A stretch of DNA of 64,000 nt from an uncultured Algibacter sp. (GTDB lineage Bacteria > Bacteroidota > Bacteroidia > Flavobacteriales > Flavobacteriaceae): assembly GCF_947495925.1 (NCBI RefSeq), contig NZ_CANMAU010000006.1, positions 191,001 to 255,000 on the forward strand, read 5' to 3'. This document shows, piece after piece, positions 46,072 through 55,947 of this stretch (position 1 is its first letter; every line of letters begins with the position of its first letter). The notes under the pieces were generated by a model. That model saw only the letters and a program-made list of their open reading frames with translations, searched no databases and was not told the origin of the DNA. The position numbers and the translations under genes are program-made.

Positions 46072-47697
46072 ATGAAAAATAAATTAATATATATGATGTT
46101 TCTGGCGGTAAGCGTCTTAATAGGATGTCAAGATGATGACTATGAGCCGCCTACTGACTTAACAGATATTGGATTCTATTTGAGTACAGGACAGTCCAGA
46201 GATTTGAATGTTGCCCTTCAAAATTACATTTCATTTTCTGATTTGTCGTTTGGTACGGTGGAGCATACCTGGACTTTAGAATCAACGGGATTATCTTTTT
46301 TAAAGGGGCCTATTTCAAGACATGACTCTATTTTAGATGATTTTATTATTGAACCAAGAGCTACAATTTCTTCTGAAAAAACAGTTCATGTTTATTTTCA
46401 AGAAGCTGGAATGAAGGAAGTAAGGCTTTATAACACGTTTAACGATTCGGTTACTTTTAGAGGAAATAATGGTGTTGAAGACTATTTTTTAGGGTCTGAA
46501 AGAGTTGGAGATAAATGGGTAATTGATACGACGTTTACAGTAAAAGTATTTGATTCATTAGTACCAATAATAGAGGTAAGACAAAATGAAATGGTACTTG
46601 ATCATGAAAGTACAGATACTATTTATGTAGAAGCTGGCGATTTTTTAGAGTTTGTTGACCTAAGCACACAAGGAGAGCCTACCGAACGTAACTGGGTAAT
46701 TACGCGTACTCCAAAAGAGGGCGTGCCACCCCCTGTTGAACTAGAGGTAGTTGCTACGAGTCCAGATTCTTTAGCTCAGATTGTTTTGAAGAAGTTAGGT
46801 GTTTTTAACGGGCAAATAAACCTTATTAGAGGTGGTCAATTTATACCAGGTGGTTTTAAGACCTATGTAATGCCTGCGCCTATTAAGGTGATACCATCAT
46901 CACAACCCTTTGTGCTCACTGGAGATATCGTAGAGTTAGAAGATGAGACCATAATAGTGCCTTTTAATGGAGAATTTGCACCGTTTGTTGGACAAGAAGA
47001 ATTTTTTACGGTTAAAGTAAACGACGTAGAATTTTCCATTGCAGAAGTCTCTTTAAATCCTAATGATGCGACGTTATTAAATATAAAGATGCAAGATCCT
47101 ATTTATAGATCAGATGTTATTACGGTGTCTTATGATGGTAATGGTTCTTTAGAATCAACAGATACCAGAAGCCCTGAAGCTTTTGAAGATGCGCCGGTAA
47201 TAATGCACGATGTTAACATGTTACCGCCTAATATTGCTAGTTTTGAAGATGGAGGTAATGCATGGGGGCCATTTACACCAGAATGGGGAGCTAATCAAGG
47301 CGATATAGAGTTTACAACAGATATCGCTTTAGATGGAGACTATAGCATGAAGTTAACAATGGAAGAAGGTAAAAGATGTGCGGTTACTGCACCACTAGGA
47401 AGTGATGCTATTACTTTTGAAGATGGAAAAACATATGTGATGCGATTCTCGATGTTTTTAGAATCTTCAACTATAAATCCATCCGAAATTAGTTTATGGA
47501 GGTTGCAAGAGTGGTCGCAGTTGTGGGTTAGTCCTAACCAGGCAGTAGGTGAATGGGTTACTTTGGAGTTAGAGTTTACCTCTGTAGCAGTATTGTCAGA
47601 ACTTTATTTCAGGATATTGCCTAATGGGGCTGGGACGTCAGATTATGTAGCCTATTTTGATAATTTTTATGTTAATGATGTAGAAACTCGACCATAA
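46072..47697 (+). CDS. PUL-associated lipoprotein (SusE/SGBP-like) with C-terminal carbohydrate-binding-like domain
   Basis: LAVSVLIGCQDDDYEPPTDL; third gene of the susCD operon; C-terminal NIASFEDGGNAWGPFTPEWGANQGDIEFTTDIALDGDYSMKLTM...YVAYFDNFYVND. Confidence 0.75.
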   Translation: MKNKLIYMMFLAVSVLIGCQDDDYEPPTDLTDIGFYLSTGQSRDLNVALQNYISFSDLSFGTVEHTWTLESTGLSFLKGPISRHDSILDDFIIEPRATISSEKTVHVYFQEAGMKEVRLYNTFNDSVTFRGNNGVEDYFLGSERVGDKWVIDTTFTVKVFDSLVPIIEVRQNEMVLDHESTDTIYVEAGDFLEFVDLSTQGEPTERNWVITRTPKEGVPPPVELEVVATSPDSLAQIVLKKLGVFNGQINLIRGGQFIPGGFKTYVMPAPIKVIPSSQPFVLTGDIVELEDETIIVPFNGEFAPFVGQEEFFTVKVNDVEFSIAEVSLNPNDATLLNIKMQDPIYRSDVITVSYDGNGSLESTDTRSPEAFEDAPVIMHDVNMLPPNIASFEDGGNAWGPFTPEWGANQGDIEFTTDIALDGDYSMKLTMEEGKRCAVTAPLGSDAITFEDGKTYVMRFSMFLESSTINPSEISLWRLQEWSQLWVSPNQAVGEWVTLELEFTSVAVLSELYFRILPNGAGTSDYVAYFDNFYVNDVETRP

Positions 47698-47724
47698 TTA
47701 GTAGAGTTTTAAAAATATAGTTTT

Positions 47725-47762
47725 GTAAAAGCCCGTTTGTTAAAATATAAATGGGCTTTTAC
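47725..47762. terminator. Terminator after the susCD operon
   Basis: GTAAAAGCCCGTTTgttaaaatataAATGGGCTTTTAC. Confidence 0.75.
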
Positions 47763-47973
47763 TATTTGCAGCAAAGACATGACAGAAATACCGAGCTCGT
47801 TAAATCGCCTGTTCTTTCATTTAATTTATAATATAAAATAGAGAGTATTTGAGCATGTATGCGAAAGGGAATATAACTCGTTAAGTATTCGGTAATTTTT
47901 ATTGAAAAGAATTCCCCATATGCTCATTGAGGTAGTTTCAAGAAATTCTTTATTTTTAGAATTAAAAATTTAG

Positions 47974-48001
47974 TTGTTTTTTAATAAAAAATGTATATTT
48001 G
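47974..48001 (+). promoter_or_regulatory. Promoter of tRNA-Arg (TTG-N17-TATATTTG)
   Basis: TTG 47974-47976, TATATTTG 47994-48001. Confidence 0.65.
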
Positions 48002-48014
48002 CAGCCACAAAAAA

Positions 48015-48088
48015 GGCCATGTGGCGCAACTGAATAGCGCACTTGATTACGGCTCAAGAGGTTGCAGGTTTGAATCCTGCCATGGTCA
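48015..48088 (+). tRNA. tRNA-Arg (anticodon ACG)
   Basis: Acceptor GGCCATG/CATGGTC, anticodon arm CTTGA-TTACGGC-TCAAG, T-arm GCAGGTTTGAATCCTGC. Confidence 0.93.
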
Positions 48089-48094
48089 CAAAAA

Positions 48095-48126
48095 AATCCT
48101 TAGCATCTTTAATGTTAAGGATTTTT
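48095..48126 (+). terminator. Terminator after tRNA-Arg
   Basis: AATCCTTAGCAtctttaaTGTTAAGGATTTTTT. Confidence 0.75.
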
Positions 48127-48324
48127 TACGTTAAAAGGGTTCTTAAAAATTTTTGGTTTTAATCTAAAGCATTTTTTGTTATGTACCATTTCCAACCAAT
48201 AATGGCTATTTGTAGTTTATTTGCTTTTGCTAAATCCAATTGCTTCTTAGAAAAACTGGGTAAAATAGCCTTATTAAGCTTGGCTATAATTCTAAATAAT
48301 TGTTTTTTCATATGTTAGCTTTCA

Positions 48325-50139
48325 TTAATTTTTGACTATGTAAACGACCCAATCTTTGTTTTCTTCATTTGGGGCATGACCTAGAGATTGTTTACCGCTG
48401 TTTTTTATAATTTTTTTGGAACCTTTTTGAAGTTTGCTTCCAGTTCGAGGGTTATACCATGAAATTTTAAATTCCCCATTGTAATTTCCTAGATCTAAAA
48501 AAGATTCGCCTCCACTTTTCAGAAATACGACATAACTCTTTCCTGGATTTGCTAATACAAAATCCCCTTCTGAAGAAATTAAGGAATCATCAGAATTCAT
48601 TTTCCAATATTCTATATTATTTTTTTTAAAAAAATCAAGACATATTTTTCCCTGATCCCAAAATAAGTCACGAGACCTGTAATCCTGACAGGTTAAATCT
48701 GAATGCGCATGTTTATACCCAAAATACCATTCTGTACCCCATGCCCCAGCCATCATGGCTCCCCATAGTCCATTTTTACGTGCATGATCATGTTTAGGGT
48801 TTTCAGAATCTGGTACTAATGAGTGCTGAGCATCGCCAGGTTCATCACAGGCCACGGCCCATGTTTTCCCTTCTGCCTCGGCTTCTTTGAATATTTTTAA
48901 TACCTGCTTATGTACATTGCCAAAATCGGCTCTATTGGTCTGTAATGAAGCACCAGTAAATTTACTTTCCTTACCATAAAGTCCAGTATACCAGTTTCCA
49001 TTATGAATAACAATATGGTGTTTGTAAGCATCAATTGAAGATACATAATTGGCAAGAGTTAAACGCCCTTGAACATCAACGGGGAAAGTTCTAGGTGGAT
49101 TTTGCCAATCACCTGTTTCTTCGCAAAGATTCCAATTGAGAGCTAAATGGTGTCCAAAGCGAGCAATTAGTTCTCGATAATATAGCTTTGTATAAAGGCC
49201 AGTTCCGCCATGGTCAAGTAACCCTTGGTTTTCGGCCTCTAGAGTTTTGAAATGAAGAAACATTCCAAGTTTATCTGCATGTTCAAATATAATTTCCCAT
49301 TGATCTAGTTTGGAGGTGTCAAATCGGTCATAAGTGTTATAGTCTACGTATGGAAAAACATTTTTATCATCTCCCTCTATATTCATGGTTATAAAAGAGA
49401 AGGCATTCATGCCTTTTGAGGCCAAATAATTTACGGCACCAATTATAGCTTTTCCTTTGCCATTTTGCCAGCTTGGGTCATTTTCATTCCAATCTTGCAA
49501 GTGCGCTTCCCAAGTTTTAATTAAGTCGTCTTTGTGACCATCATTGTTTTGTGTTCCATCAAAATCCGAATAAGCTAGGAAATTTTCAGGTGCATCAGAA
49601 CCACACTTAAGAAAGTATTCGCCATTTTCTGCAAACTTTAAATAGCGTTCGCCTACATATTGTAAACGTCCTTTTCCTCTAAAATCTCGACCGGTTTTAT
49701 CTGACTCGGCAATATTAAAAGACCCTTTAAGTTTGTCCATATAATCAGCCGATTTTAATTTATTGGAAACCCTTACAGCCGCCCATTTACCTTTTACAAA
49801 TCTTACTGAGTAGTCCCAGTTGCCAATTTCATCAGGACAAAAATGAACCTTCCAAATTTTCCCTGAGTCAGAGCCTGTATGAGCAGCATTTCCATCCGTA
49901 GCATAATACCCAGGTATGGTATAGGTTTTTCCCGACATGCTGTTGGTAAAAGTGACGTCTAGTTTATAATTAAGAAATGGATTGTTTTCAGCATTTTCAG
50001 AAGTTTCTGGACCTTCAAATTCAAGGGTTACTTTATGCCATTTCTTTAGTTCACCTGTTATATTTTGTGCGTTTAACGTTTTTGCTAAACCAATTATTAG
50101 AAATACAGTGAAAACAATTCTTGAGGTTTTTGAGTGCAT
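48325..50139 (-). CDS. DUF5060 domain-containing glycoside hydrolase-like secreted protein
   Basis: Signal peptide; KWHKVTLEFEGPETSENAENNPFLNYKLDVTFTNSMSGKTYTIPGYYATDGNAAHTGSDSGKIWKVHFCPDEIGNWDYSVRF; HHLALNWNLCEETGD; C-terminal SYVVFLKSGGESFLDLGNYNGEFKISWYNPRTG. Confidence 0.85.
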   Translation of the reverse strand: MHSKTSRIVFTVFLIIGLAKTLNAQNITGELKKWHKVTLEFEGPETSENAENNPFLNYKLDVTFTNSMSGKTYTIPGYYATDGNAAHTGSDSGKIWKVHFCPDEIGNWDYSVRFVKGKWAAVRVSNKLKSADYMDKLKGSFNIAESDKTGRDFRGKGRLQYVGERYLKFAENGEYFLKCGSDAPENFLAYSDFDGTQNNDGHKDDLIKTWEAHLQDWNENDPSWQNGKGKAIIGAVNYLASKGMNAFSFITMNIEGDDKNVFPYVDYNTYDRFDTSKLDQWEIIFEHADKLGMFLHFKTLEAENQGLLDHGGTGLYTKLYYRELIARFGHHLALNWNLCEETGDWQNPPRTFPVDVQGRLTLANYVSSIDAYKHHIVIHNGNWYTGLYGKESKFTGASLQTNRADFGNVHKQVLKIFKEAEAEGKTWAVACDEPGDAQHSLVPDSENPKHDHARKNGLWGAMMAGAWGTEWYFGYKHAHSDLTCQDYRSRDLFWDQGKICLDFFKKNNIEYWKMNSDDSLISSEGDFVLANPGKSYVVFLKSGGESFLDLGNYNGEFKISWYNPRTGSKLQKGSKKIIKNSGKQSLGHAPNEENKDWVVYIVKN

Positions 50140-50378
50140 AAAGTGTAATGGTGTTAGACGTTTATTGAAAATTTATTTACAAATATCTTAAAAATTCAAG
50201 ACATATAAAGTTTAGATTATAACTGGTTAATTGACTTTAAAAGAAAAGAGAAACGAAAAAAAATTCAACTTAGATTAAAAGATTATCATAATCTATTATT
50301 TTCATGGAAACGATTGATTAACGTAACTTTGAAAAATTATTAATTTCTTTTCCTTAGTTTTAATTTCAAAATCTAATT

Positions 50379-50909
50379 ATGAATTTAAATATTAAATTGT
50401 TATTTATCACTGCGTTTTTGGTTTTATCTGGAAACCTTTTTTCTCAGGAAACTTTGGGAGAAGAATCAGAATTAAAGAATTCGTTTCTTTTAAATTTTGG
50501 ATATACCCATGTTCCTGGTGGAGAGGAACTTGAAGGGGGTGGTAATTCTGGTGTTTTTGTTCCGGCTATAGGATTAGACTATGCGAGAGAAATTAATGAA
50601 CGCTGGGAGCTTCTTTTAATGCTTGATTTAGAGCTTGGCAAGTACTTAGTTCGCAGCAAGGAGCTTAACAGAGAAAATGCATTTATGGTGTTAGGAGGGG
50701 CTTCATATAGAGTGTTAGAATCTATTCACTTACTTGGAGGCTTAGGCGTTGAGTTTGAAAAGAACGAGAACCTTTTTGTAACACGATTAGGCGGGGAATA
50801 CATCCATGAATTGAAAGGACCTTGGGGATTAATGACTGGTGTATATTGGGATTATAAACAAGAGTACTCTACCTATTCTTTAGTTGTTGGAGTTGGTTAT
50901 AGGTTTTAA
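50379..50909 (+). CDS. Small outer-membrane beta-barrel-like protein
   Basis: Signal peptide ...FLVLSGNLFSQ; FLLNFGYTHVPGG...LYSLVVGVGYRF-type aromatic end (TYSLVVGVGYRF). Confidence 0.65.
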   Translation: MNLNIKLLFITAFLVLSGNLFSQETLGEESELKNSFLLNFGYTHVPGGEELEGGGNSGVFVPAIGLDYAREINERWELLLMLDLELGKYLVRSKELNRENAFMVLGGASYRVLESIHLLGGLGVEFEKNENLFVTRLGGEYIHELKGPWGLMTGVYWDYKQEYSTYSLVVGVGYRF

Positions 50910-51000
50910 ATTTTGGTTGAGAATTATTGATAGGTCTTGCATTGGTTATGTTTTAAGCATACCACTTTAAAAGTCAATAATTACTACTTCAACTTTAAAA

Positions 51001-51026
51001 CCAGAGTCTAGTTGACTCTGGCTTTT
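51001..51026. terminator. Terminator hairpin
   Basis: CCAGAGTCtagttGACTCTGGcTTTTT. Confidence 0.8.
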
Positions 51027-51075
51027 TAATGGTACCAGTATTGAATTAAAGGAATATGTTACGAACTGTCTGTCA

Positions 51076-52416
51076 TTATTCTTTTACGTCATTATTCATC
51101 ATTTTCTTCGCTAAATCTGCGCCAATTAAGGATTGTAGTAAATTATTATTATTTCCTTTGCTGCCTTCAATATAGGTTTGAGGTAAACTTAAATCTTTAA
51201 GTTGTTTAGCTACGCCCACAGCAGTTTTATAATTCCATTCTGCTTTTTCTTGAGGTGTCAACCCTGCGCTAACCAGTTTAGCATTTTCATAATATTGAGC
51301 ATCTGCCGCTATTTTTTTACTTTTAGCTTTAAACTGCTCGACTTCAAATTGCTTTTTCTCTTTAATTAAGTTAAATCCAGCAACTTTAGCTTCTGTTTCA
51401 GCTTCAATAGTTTGTTGAATTTGAATTTTTTCTAAACGTGCTCTTTCTTTCGCTTTTTCAGATTCACCTTTGGCAACCTCTTTTTTAGCCCTGTAATATT
51501 CGCGCTCTGCTTGTTGCTTTTCTAATTGAGTTTGAGCAACCTCATTTTTTTGAAGATCTAGTCTTTTATCAAACGACTCTTCCCAATCAATACCTGTTAC
51601 CTGGGCTTGATATATTTTTAATCCATATTGTTTTAATGTATTAGAGTTGTCTCTAATAATTTCACCATGAACGTCTCTTTTAATACGAAACTTTTTTTGT
51701 TTACTAGATTTACCAATCTTAATTTGTCGAACAGTGGTTGTATCTCCAACAATTTCGTTGTTATTTTCAGCTTCATAATATAATTCTACTTGGTACATGC
51801 CGTTTTCGAGTTGGTCTCTAAAGTATCTATCAAAATCCGAGGCTTGACCTGAGATATAATCTTGGGCATCCATGAGTTTGCAGGTGTTTTTTATAGCAGC
51901 ATCTATATTGGGTAAAACTCTTCCAAAAATTAGTTTAGCCTCACTACGGTTTCTGTCTGCCATGTTTAAAAAAACATCTTTATCATTAATGTTTACTCCT
52001 ACGATTACAGAGGTACTAATTTCTGCTTTAATAGCATCGCTAAACTCCCATTTTTGAGCTTTTCTGTTATAGATGCCTTGAGCATTTTTTGGAAGTTCTT
52101 CTTCCGTTTTTGTAATAATGTCTTTAATAGAAGTTTCGTATGATAACGGGATTATTCGTCCCCACCATTTTAATTTTATACCCTGTGTTGTTATCATTTT
52201 GTCTCCACCAGATACATATTGAACGGCATAGGCCGTACAGGCATCTGCATAGAAGAACATACCCGTTAGTACACTCATAATAAGACCTAATAAAGATATC
52301 TGTAAACTGCGCTTTTTGTTAAACCAGTTAATAAGTTTATTTGGTTTAAGAAGGGGTTTTAATATAAGTGAAAGTAATCCAATACTAATTAATAAAATTC
52401 CGAGAATAGTTAGCAT
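51076..52416 (-). CDS. SPFH/Band-7-like membrane protein with long coiled coil
   Basis: N-terminal TMs then RIIPLSYETSIKDIITKTEEEL...ISTSVIVGVNINDKDVFLNMADRNRSEAKLIFGRVLPNIDAAIKNTC; KNEVAQTQLEKQQAEREYYRAKKEVAKGESEKAKERARLEKIQIQQTIEAETEAKVAGFNLIKEKKQ. Confidence 0.65.
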   Translation of the reverse strand: MLTILGILLISIGLLSLILKPLLKPNKLINWFNKKRSLQISLLGLIMSVLTGMFFYADACTAYAVQYVSGGDKMITTQGIKLKWWGRIIPLSYETSIKDIITKTEEELPKNAQGIYNRKAQKWEFSDAIKAEISTSVIVGVNINDKDVFLNMADRNRSEAKLIFGRVLPNIDAAIKNTCKLMDAQDYISGQASDFDRYFRDQLENGMYQVELYYEAENNNEIVGDTTTVRQIKIGKSSKQKKFRIKRDVHGEIIRDNSNTLKQYGLKIYQAQVTGIDWEESFDKRLDLQKNEVAQTQLEKQQAEREYYRAKKEVAKGESEKAKERARLEKIQIQQTIEAETEAKVAGFNLIKEKKQFEVEQFKAKSKKIAADAQYYENAKLVSAGLTPQEKAEWNYKTAVGVAKQLKDLSLPQTYIEGSKGNNNNLLQSLIGADLAKKMMNNDVKE

Positions 52417-52986
52417 AGTTATTTATGTTTTAGGTTTATACTTTTTTTTAAAATGTATTGAGAATCGCTTTTTGTTTGAATTTTAGCCACTGAGTTTTAC
52501 TTAAAGCCAAAGACTTTAGTTGTTTTTTGCGTCAATATGAAAGGTGGTTTTTTAAAAAGTAAAAATTTATTCTAGACTAAATTTTACTATTTTTTGGTGG
52601 TTAAATAAGAGATATAATAAAGAGTATTAAATCAATGGCAAGTTTAGCAAGTGTTATCATATTTTTCAGGTTTTAAGGTTAATAATTAGGCTATTTGTAT
52701 CAATGTTTTTTTAAGATATATATTTAGCCATATGTTAACCAAACGATTTAGAATAAATCGATAAAATTGAATACGTATTTGTGAGTTAAAAAACGATTTT
52801 GATTTCGGAATTAAAGTGACTTGCTTGGAAAGTGTTTTAATTTGAAGTTGTATTGTGTGTATTGTGTTTTAAATCAAAATAATTGAAGGGGGTTTTGAGA
52901 CTCATTTTTAAATCTCTAGGGGAATAATATCTAAAAAAAGTAAAGTTTTGCTTAATTCATCTTTTTTGTAATGAAGAAAGTAAAAA

Positions 52987-53019
52987 ACTTTTCACTTTTC
53001 ACTTTTCACTTTTCACTTT
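52987..53019. repeat. Heptanucleotide tandem repeat (ACTTTTC)4 + ACTTT
   Basis: actttt c repeated directly upstream of the 53047 gene. Confidence 0.95.
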
Positions 53020-53046
53020 CATTTATCTTCGCTAAAAAATTTATTT

Positions 53047-53997
53047 ATGAGTATAGCCTTAGTTGTTATAGGTTTTATTTTATTAGTTGTGGGAGGTGAG
53101 TATTTGGTAAGATCGTCTGTAGCCTTATCATTTAAATTCAATATTTCTAAAATGGTTATTGGTATGACGGTAGTATCATTTGCGACTTCTGCTCCAGAGT
53201 TACTAGTAAGTCTTCAGGCAGCCTTGTCAGGTTCACCAGCTATTGCAATTAATAATGTGATTGGGTCAAATATTGCCAATATAGGTTTAGTGTTAGGTAT
53301 AACTGCTATGGTAGGTTCTATTCTAGTCGATAAATCGTTTTATAAACTTAATTGGCCAGTAATGATGTTGTTTTCTATGCTGTTATATTATTTCCTGAAA
53401 AACGATAATATATTATCTACTATAGAAGGTTTAGTTTTGTTTATTGGACTTATTGCTTTTCTTTATATACTCATTAAAAAAGCCAAAAAAGACGTGATTA
53501 TTGAGGAAGTTGATGATGCCCTAGCAGTTGTTTCAAATTTTAAAATAGGATTGTGGTTACTTATTGGAGCAGCCGCCCTTTATTTTGGAAGTGATTGGTT
53601 GGTGGAAGGTTCAAAAGAAATTGCACGTTCTGTAGGCGTAAGTGAGGCTGTAATAGGAGTGTCTTTAATTGCTATTGGTACTAGTGTGCCTGAATTGGCG
53701 GCATCGGTTATTGCTGCTGCTAAGCAAGAAAAAGCCATTTCTTTGGGGAACTTAATTGGCTCCAATATTTTTAATATTGGTTCTGTGTTAGGGTTAACTG
53801 CCTTGGTAAAACCTATTCCTGTTACGGAAACTGAAATATTGTCAAATGATATTTTTTGGATGCTTGGGTTTGCTGCAATTTTAGTCCCACTTATTCTTTT
53901 GCCTAAGAAATTACAAATAAGTAGATGGAAAGGCTTTGTTTTAGTTATTGGATACGGTGCCTTTATGTTTTTATTGTTTACCAAAGGGAAATTTTAG
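53047..53997 (+). CDS. Calcium/sodium antiporter (CaCA family, YrbG-like)
   Basis: Duplicated alpha repeats: VVSFATSAPELLVSLQAALSGSPAIAINNVIGSNIANIGLVLG and LIAIGTSVPELAASVIAAAKQEKAISLGNLIGSNIFNIGSVLG. Confidence 0.95.
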   Translation: MSIALVVIGFILLVVGGEYLVRSSVALSFKFNISKMVIGMTVVSFATSAPELLVSLQAALSGSPAIAINNVIGSNIANIGLVLGITAMVGSILVDKSFYKLNWPVMMLFSMLLYYFLKNDNILSTIEGLVLFIGLIAFLYILIKKAKKDVIIEEVDDALAVVSNFKIGLWLLIGAAALYFGSDWLVEGSKEIARSVGVSEAVIGVSLIAIGTSVPELAASVIAAAKQEKAISLGNLIGSNIFNIGSVLGLTALVKPIPVTETEILSNDIFWMLGFAAILVPLILLPKKLQISRWKGFVLVIGYGAFMFLLFTKGKF

Positions 53998-54224
53998 CTT
54001 GGACTAAATTTGTTGTGGTTTTATATGATATCAAATGTTTTACAATAGTATTGTGAGTTTTTTTGATGTTAATTATATCTTATCTTCTAATTGCCTTCGT
54101 TATAGAATTTGGCTAATTTCGTTTAACTTATACTATTAAAGCATTTGTGTCTTAATTTTTTTAATATTCAAACGTTATTATATTCTAGGTTTAAAATATT
54201 TAAATAGCTTTATCTGTTAAATTT

Positions 54225-55238
54225 ATGTTGACAAATAATATCATTATATCTCTTGCTCACTTAGGGTTATTTCAGGGTTTTTTCCTTTTTATTTATCTTT
54301 TTACACTTAAAAAGGGTAATAAGACACTAAATGTATATTTAAGTTTAATTCTGTTAGGTTTAACAATAAGAATTGGGAAATCTATACTTGGTTATTATAC
54401 GCCATTAGAAGCTTGGCAGAAAAATATTGGTATATCAGGAAGCCTTATAGTTGGTCCTTTTTTATGGTTTTATGGCATTATCTTATTTCAAAAAAGCGCA
54501 ACTCTACCGAAAAAATATTATCTACATTTATTACCATTTTTACTTTTTGCTTTAATGTTAGCATATGTTCCTAGCAATGGTGATTCTGAGACGTTTTGGA
54601 ACTATGGCTTAGTCGTTTTGCATTTGGCTATTTATCTAATAATTTCTTGGCAATTATTAATAAAAAATAACTCGAAAACTAACTTAAAAGGATCTATATG
54701 GTATAAGAACATTCTCATTGGGGTAACTTTAATATGGATATACTATTTAAGTAATTTTTTGAATTTAAAACGTCATTACATATGGGGACCTATTTTTTAT
54801 TCATTTCTAATTTATGCTTTTACATATCTTTTTCTAAAACGTAAAAATTTTAATTTAGAGAGGTATGAAAACTCAAATTTAGACACAAAAAACTCTGCAG
54901 CATTATTTAAAAAGATTAAACATGTATTTGAAAAAGAACACCTCTTTTTAGAACCAACTGTTTCATTAAACACTTTATCTGAAAAACTATCAAAGAACTC
55001 AAAAGAAATTTCTCAATCAATAAATGAGAATGCACAACAAAATTTTAGAGAATTTGTAAATAATTATAGAATAGAAAAAGCAAAAACACAACTTCTTGAC
55101 ATTGAACATAAGCACAAAAAAATGGCTACTGTAGCATACGATTCTGGGTTTGGTACTGTTACGGCTTTTAATGTTGCTTTTAAAAAAAAAACTGGACTTA
55201 CACCTTCTGCATATCAAAAACAAAACTCTTTAGATTAA
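54225..55238 (+). CDS. Membrane-anchored AraC family regulator
   Basis: N-terminal multi-TM region; C-terminal HTH NFREFVNNYRIEKAKTQLLDIEHKHKKMATVAYDSGFGTVTAFNVAFKKKTGLTPSAYQ. Confidence 0.9.
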   Translation: MLTNNIIISLAHLGLFQGFFLFIYLFTLKKGNKTLNVYLSLILLGLTIRIGKSILGYYTPLEAWQKNIGISGSLIVGPFLWFYGIILFQKSATLPKKYYLHLLPFLLFALMLAYVPSNGDSETFWNYGLVVLHLAIYLIISWQLLIKNNSKTNLKGSIWYKNILIGVTLIWIYYLSNFLNLKRHYIWGPIFYSFLIYAFTYLFLKRKNFNLERYENSNLDTKNSAALFKKIKHVFEKEHLFLEPTVSLNTLSEKLSKNSKEISQSINENAQQNFREFVNNYRIEKAKTQLLDIEHKHKKMATVAYDSGFGTVTAFNVAFKKKTGLTPSAYQKQNSLD

Positions 55239-55321
55239 CTTTTTCATTTTAAGATTCATGTTTATTAAAGAGTTTTGGTTTTAAAAGATTGATTTTAGCT
55301 CAAATAATTAAAACTAATATT

Positions 55322-55828
55322 ATGAATAGAAAATCATTTATTAAAAACTCATTAGGAGGTATTGTATTAGCCGGAACTGCTATTTCCCCAGTCTTATCAT
55401 TAGCTCAAACACTTCAAGAGCCAGAGCCTATTAATTTAAAATTAGTAAAAGAGTTTGTAGTTGCTGGGCATAAAAACTTAAATCTTGTAAAAGAAATGCT
55501 TCATGACCAACCTAACTTAATCTATGCACGATATGATTGGGGAAACTCAGATTTTGAAGAAGCTATTGAAGGGGCAGGACATATAGGAAATAAGGAAATT
55601 GCTAACTATTTGATTTCGCAGGGAGCACGAGTTAACTTATTTGTATTAACAATGTTGGGGAAAACAGATTTGGTTATACCAACTTTAGAGACTTATCCAG
55701 AATTAGTTTTTGCTAAGGGGCCACATGGTTTTACATTGCTTCATCATGCAAATGTTGGAGAGGCAAGTGATTTAAGTGATTATTTAAAAGAAAAAGGTCT
55801 AAAAGAAACTTTCGTTAAAATCAAATGA
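55322..55828 (+). CDS. Ankyrin-repeat-like secreted protein
   Basis: MNRKSFIKNSLGGIVLAGTAISPVLSLAQ; IEGAGHIGNKEIANYLISQGARVNLFVLTMLGKTDLVIPTLETYPE...HGFTLLHHANVGEASDLSDYLKEKG; ATG at 55322. Confidence 0.75.
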   Translation: MNRKSFIKNSLGGIVLAGTAISPVLSLAQTLQEPEPINLKLVKEFVVAGHKNLNLVKEMLHDQPNLIYARYDWGNSDFEEAIEGAGHIGNKEIANYLISQGARVNLFVLTMLGKTDLVIPTLETYPELVFAKGPHGFTLLHHANVGEASDLSDYLKEKGLKETFVKIK

Positions 55829-55947
55829 ACACATGTAGCGAAAAACATAGGGAGAAAACGTTAGATTTTAACGAAATATCAATTGCTAAATGGCTTAATA
55901 AATTGAAAGATAAAAGCTTAGGTGTTTTCTATGTTTCTTCATTGTAA
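55825..55947 (+). CDS. Possible 40-aa small ORF overlapping the ankyrin gene stop (ATGA)
   Basis: MNTCSEKHREKTLDFNEISIAKWLNKLKDKSLGVFYVSSL*; only positional and length evidence. Confidence 0.2.
   Translation: MNTCSEKHREKTLDFNEISIAKWLNKLKDKSLGVFYVSSL

Noticed and set aside
50304-50330. TTTCATGGAAACGATTGATTAACG as a LacI-type operator upstream of 50379/50139
   Set aside because: Only half-palindromic (AAACGATT core) and no LacI-family regulator gene in the window; too weak to report.
53580-53984. 134-aa minus-strand ORF
   Set aside because: Antisense shadow of the CaCA antiporter second repeat.
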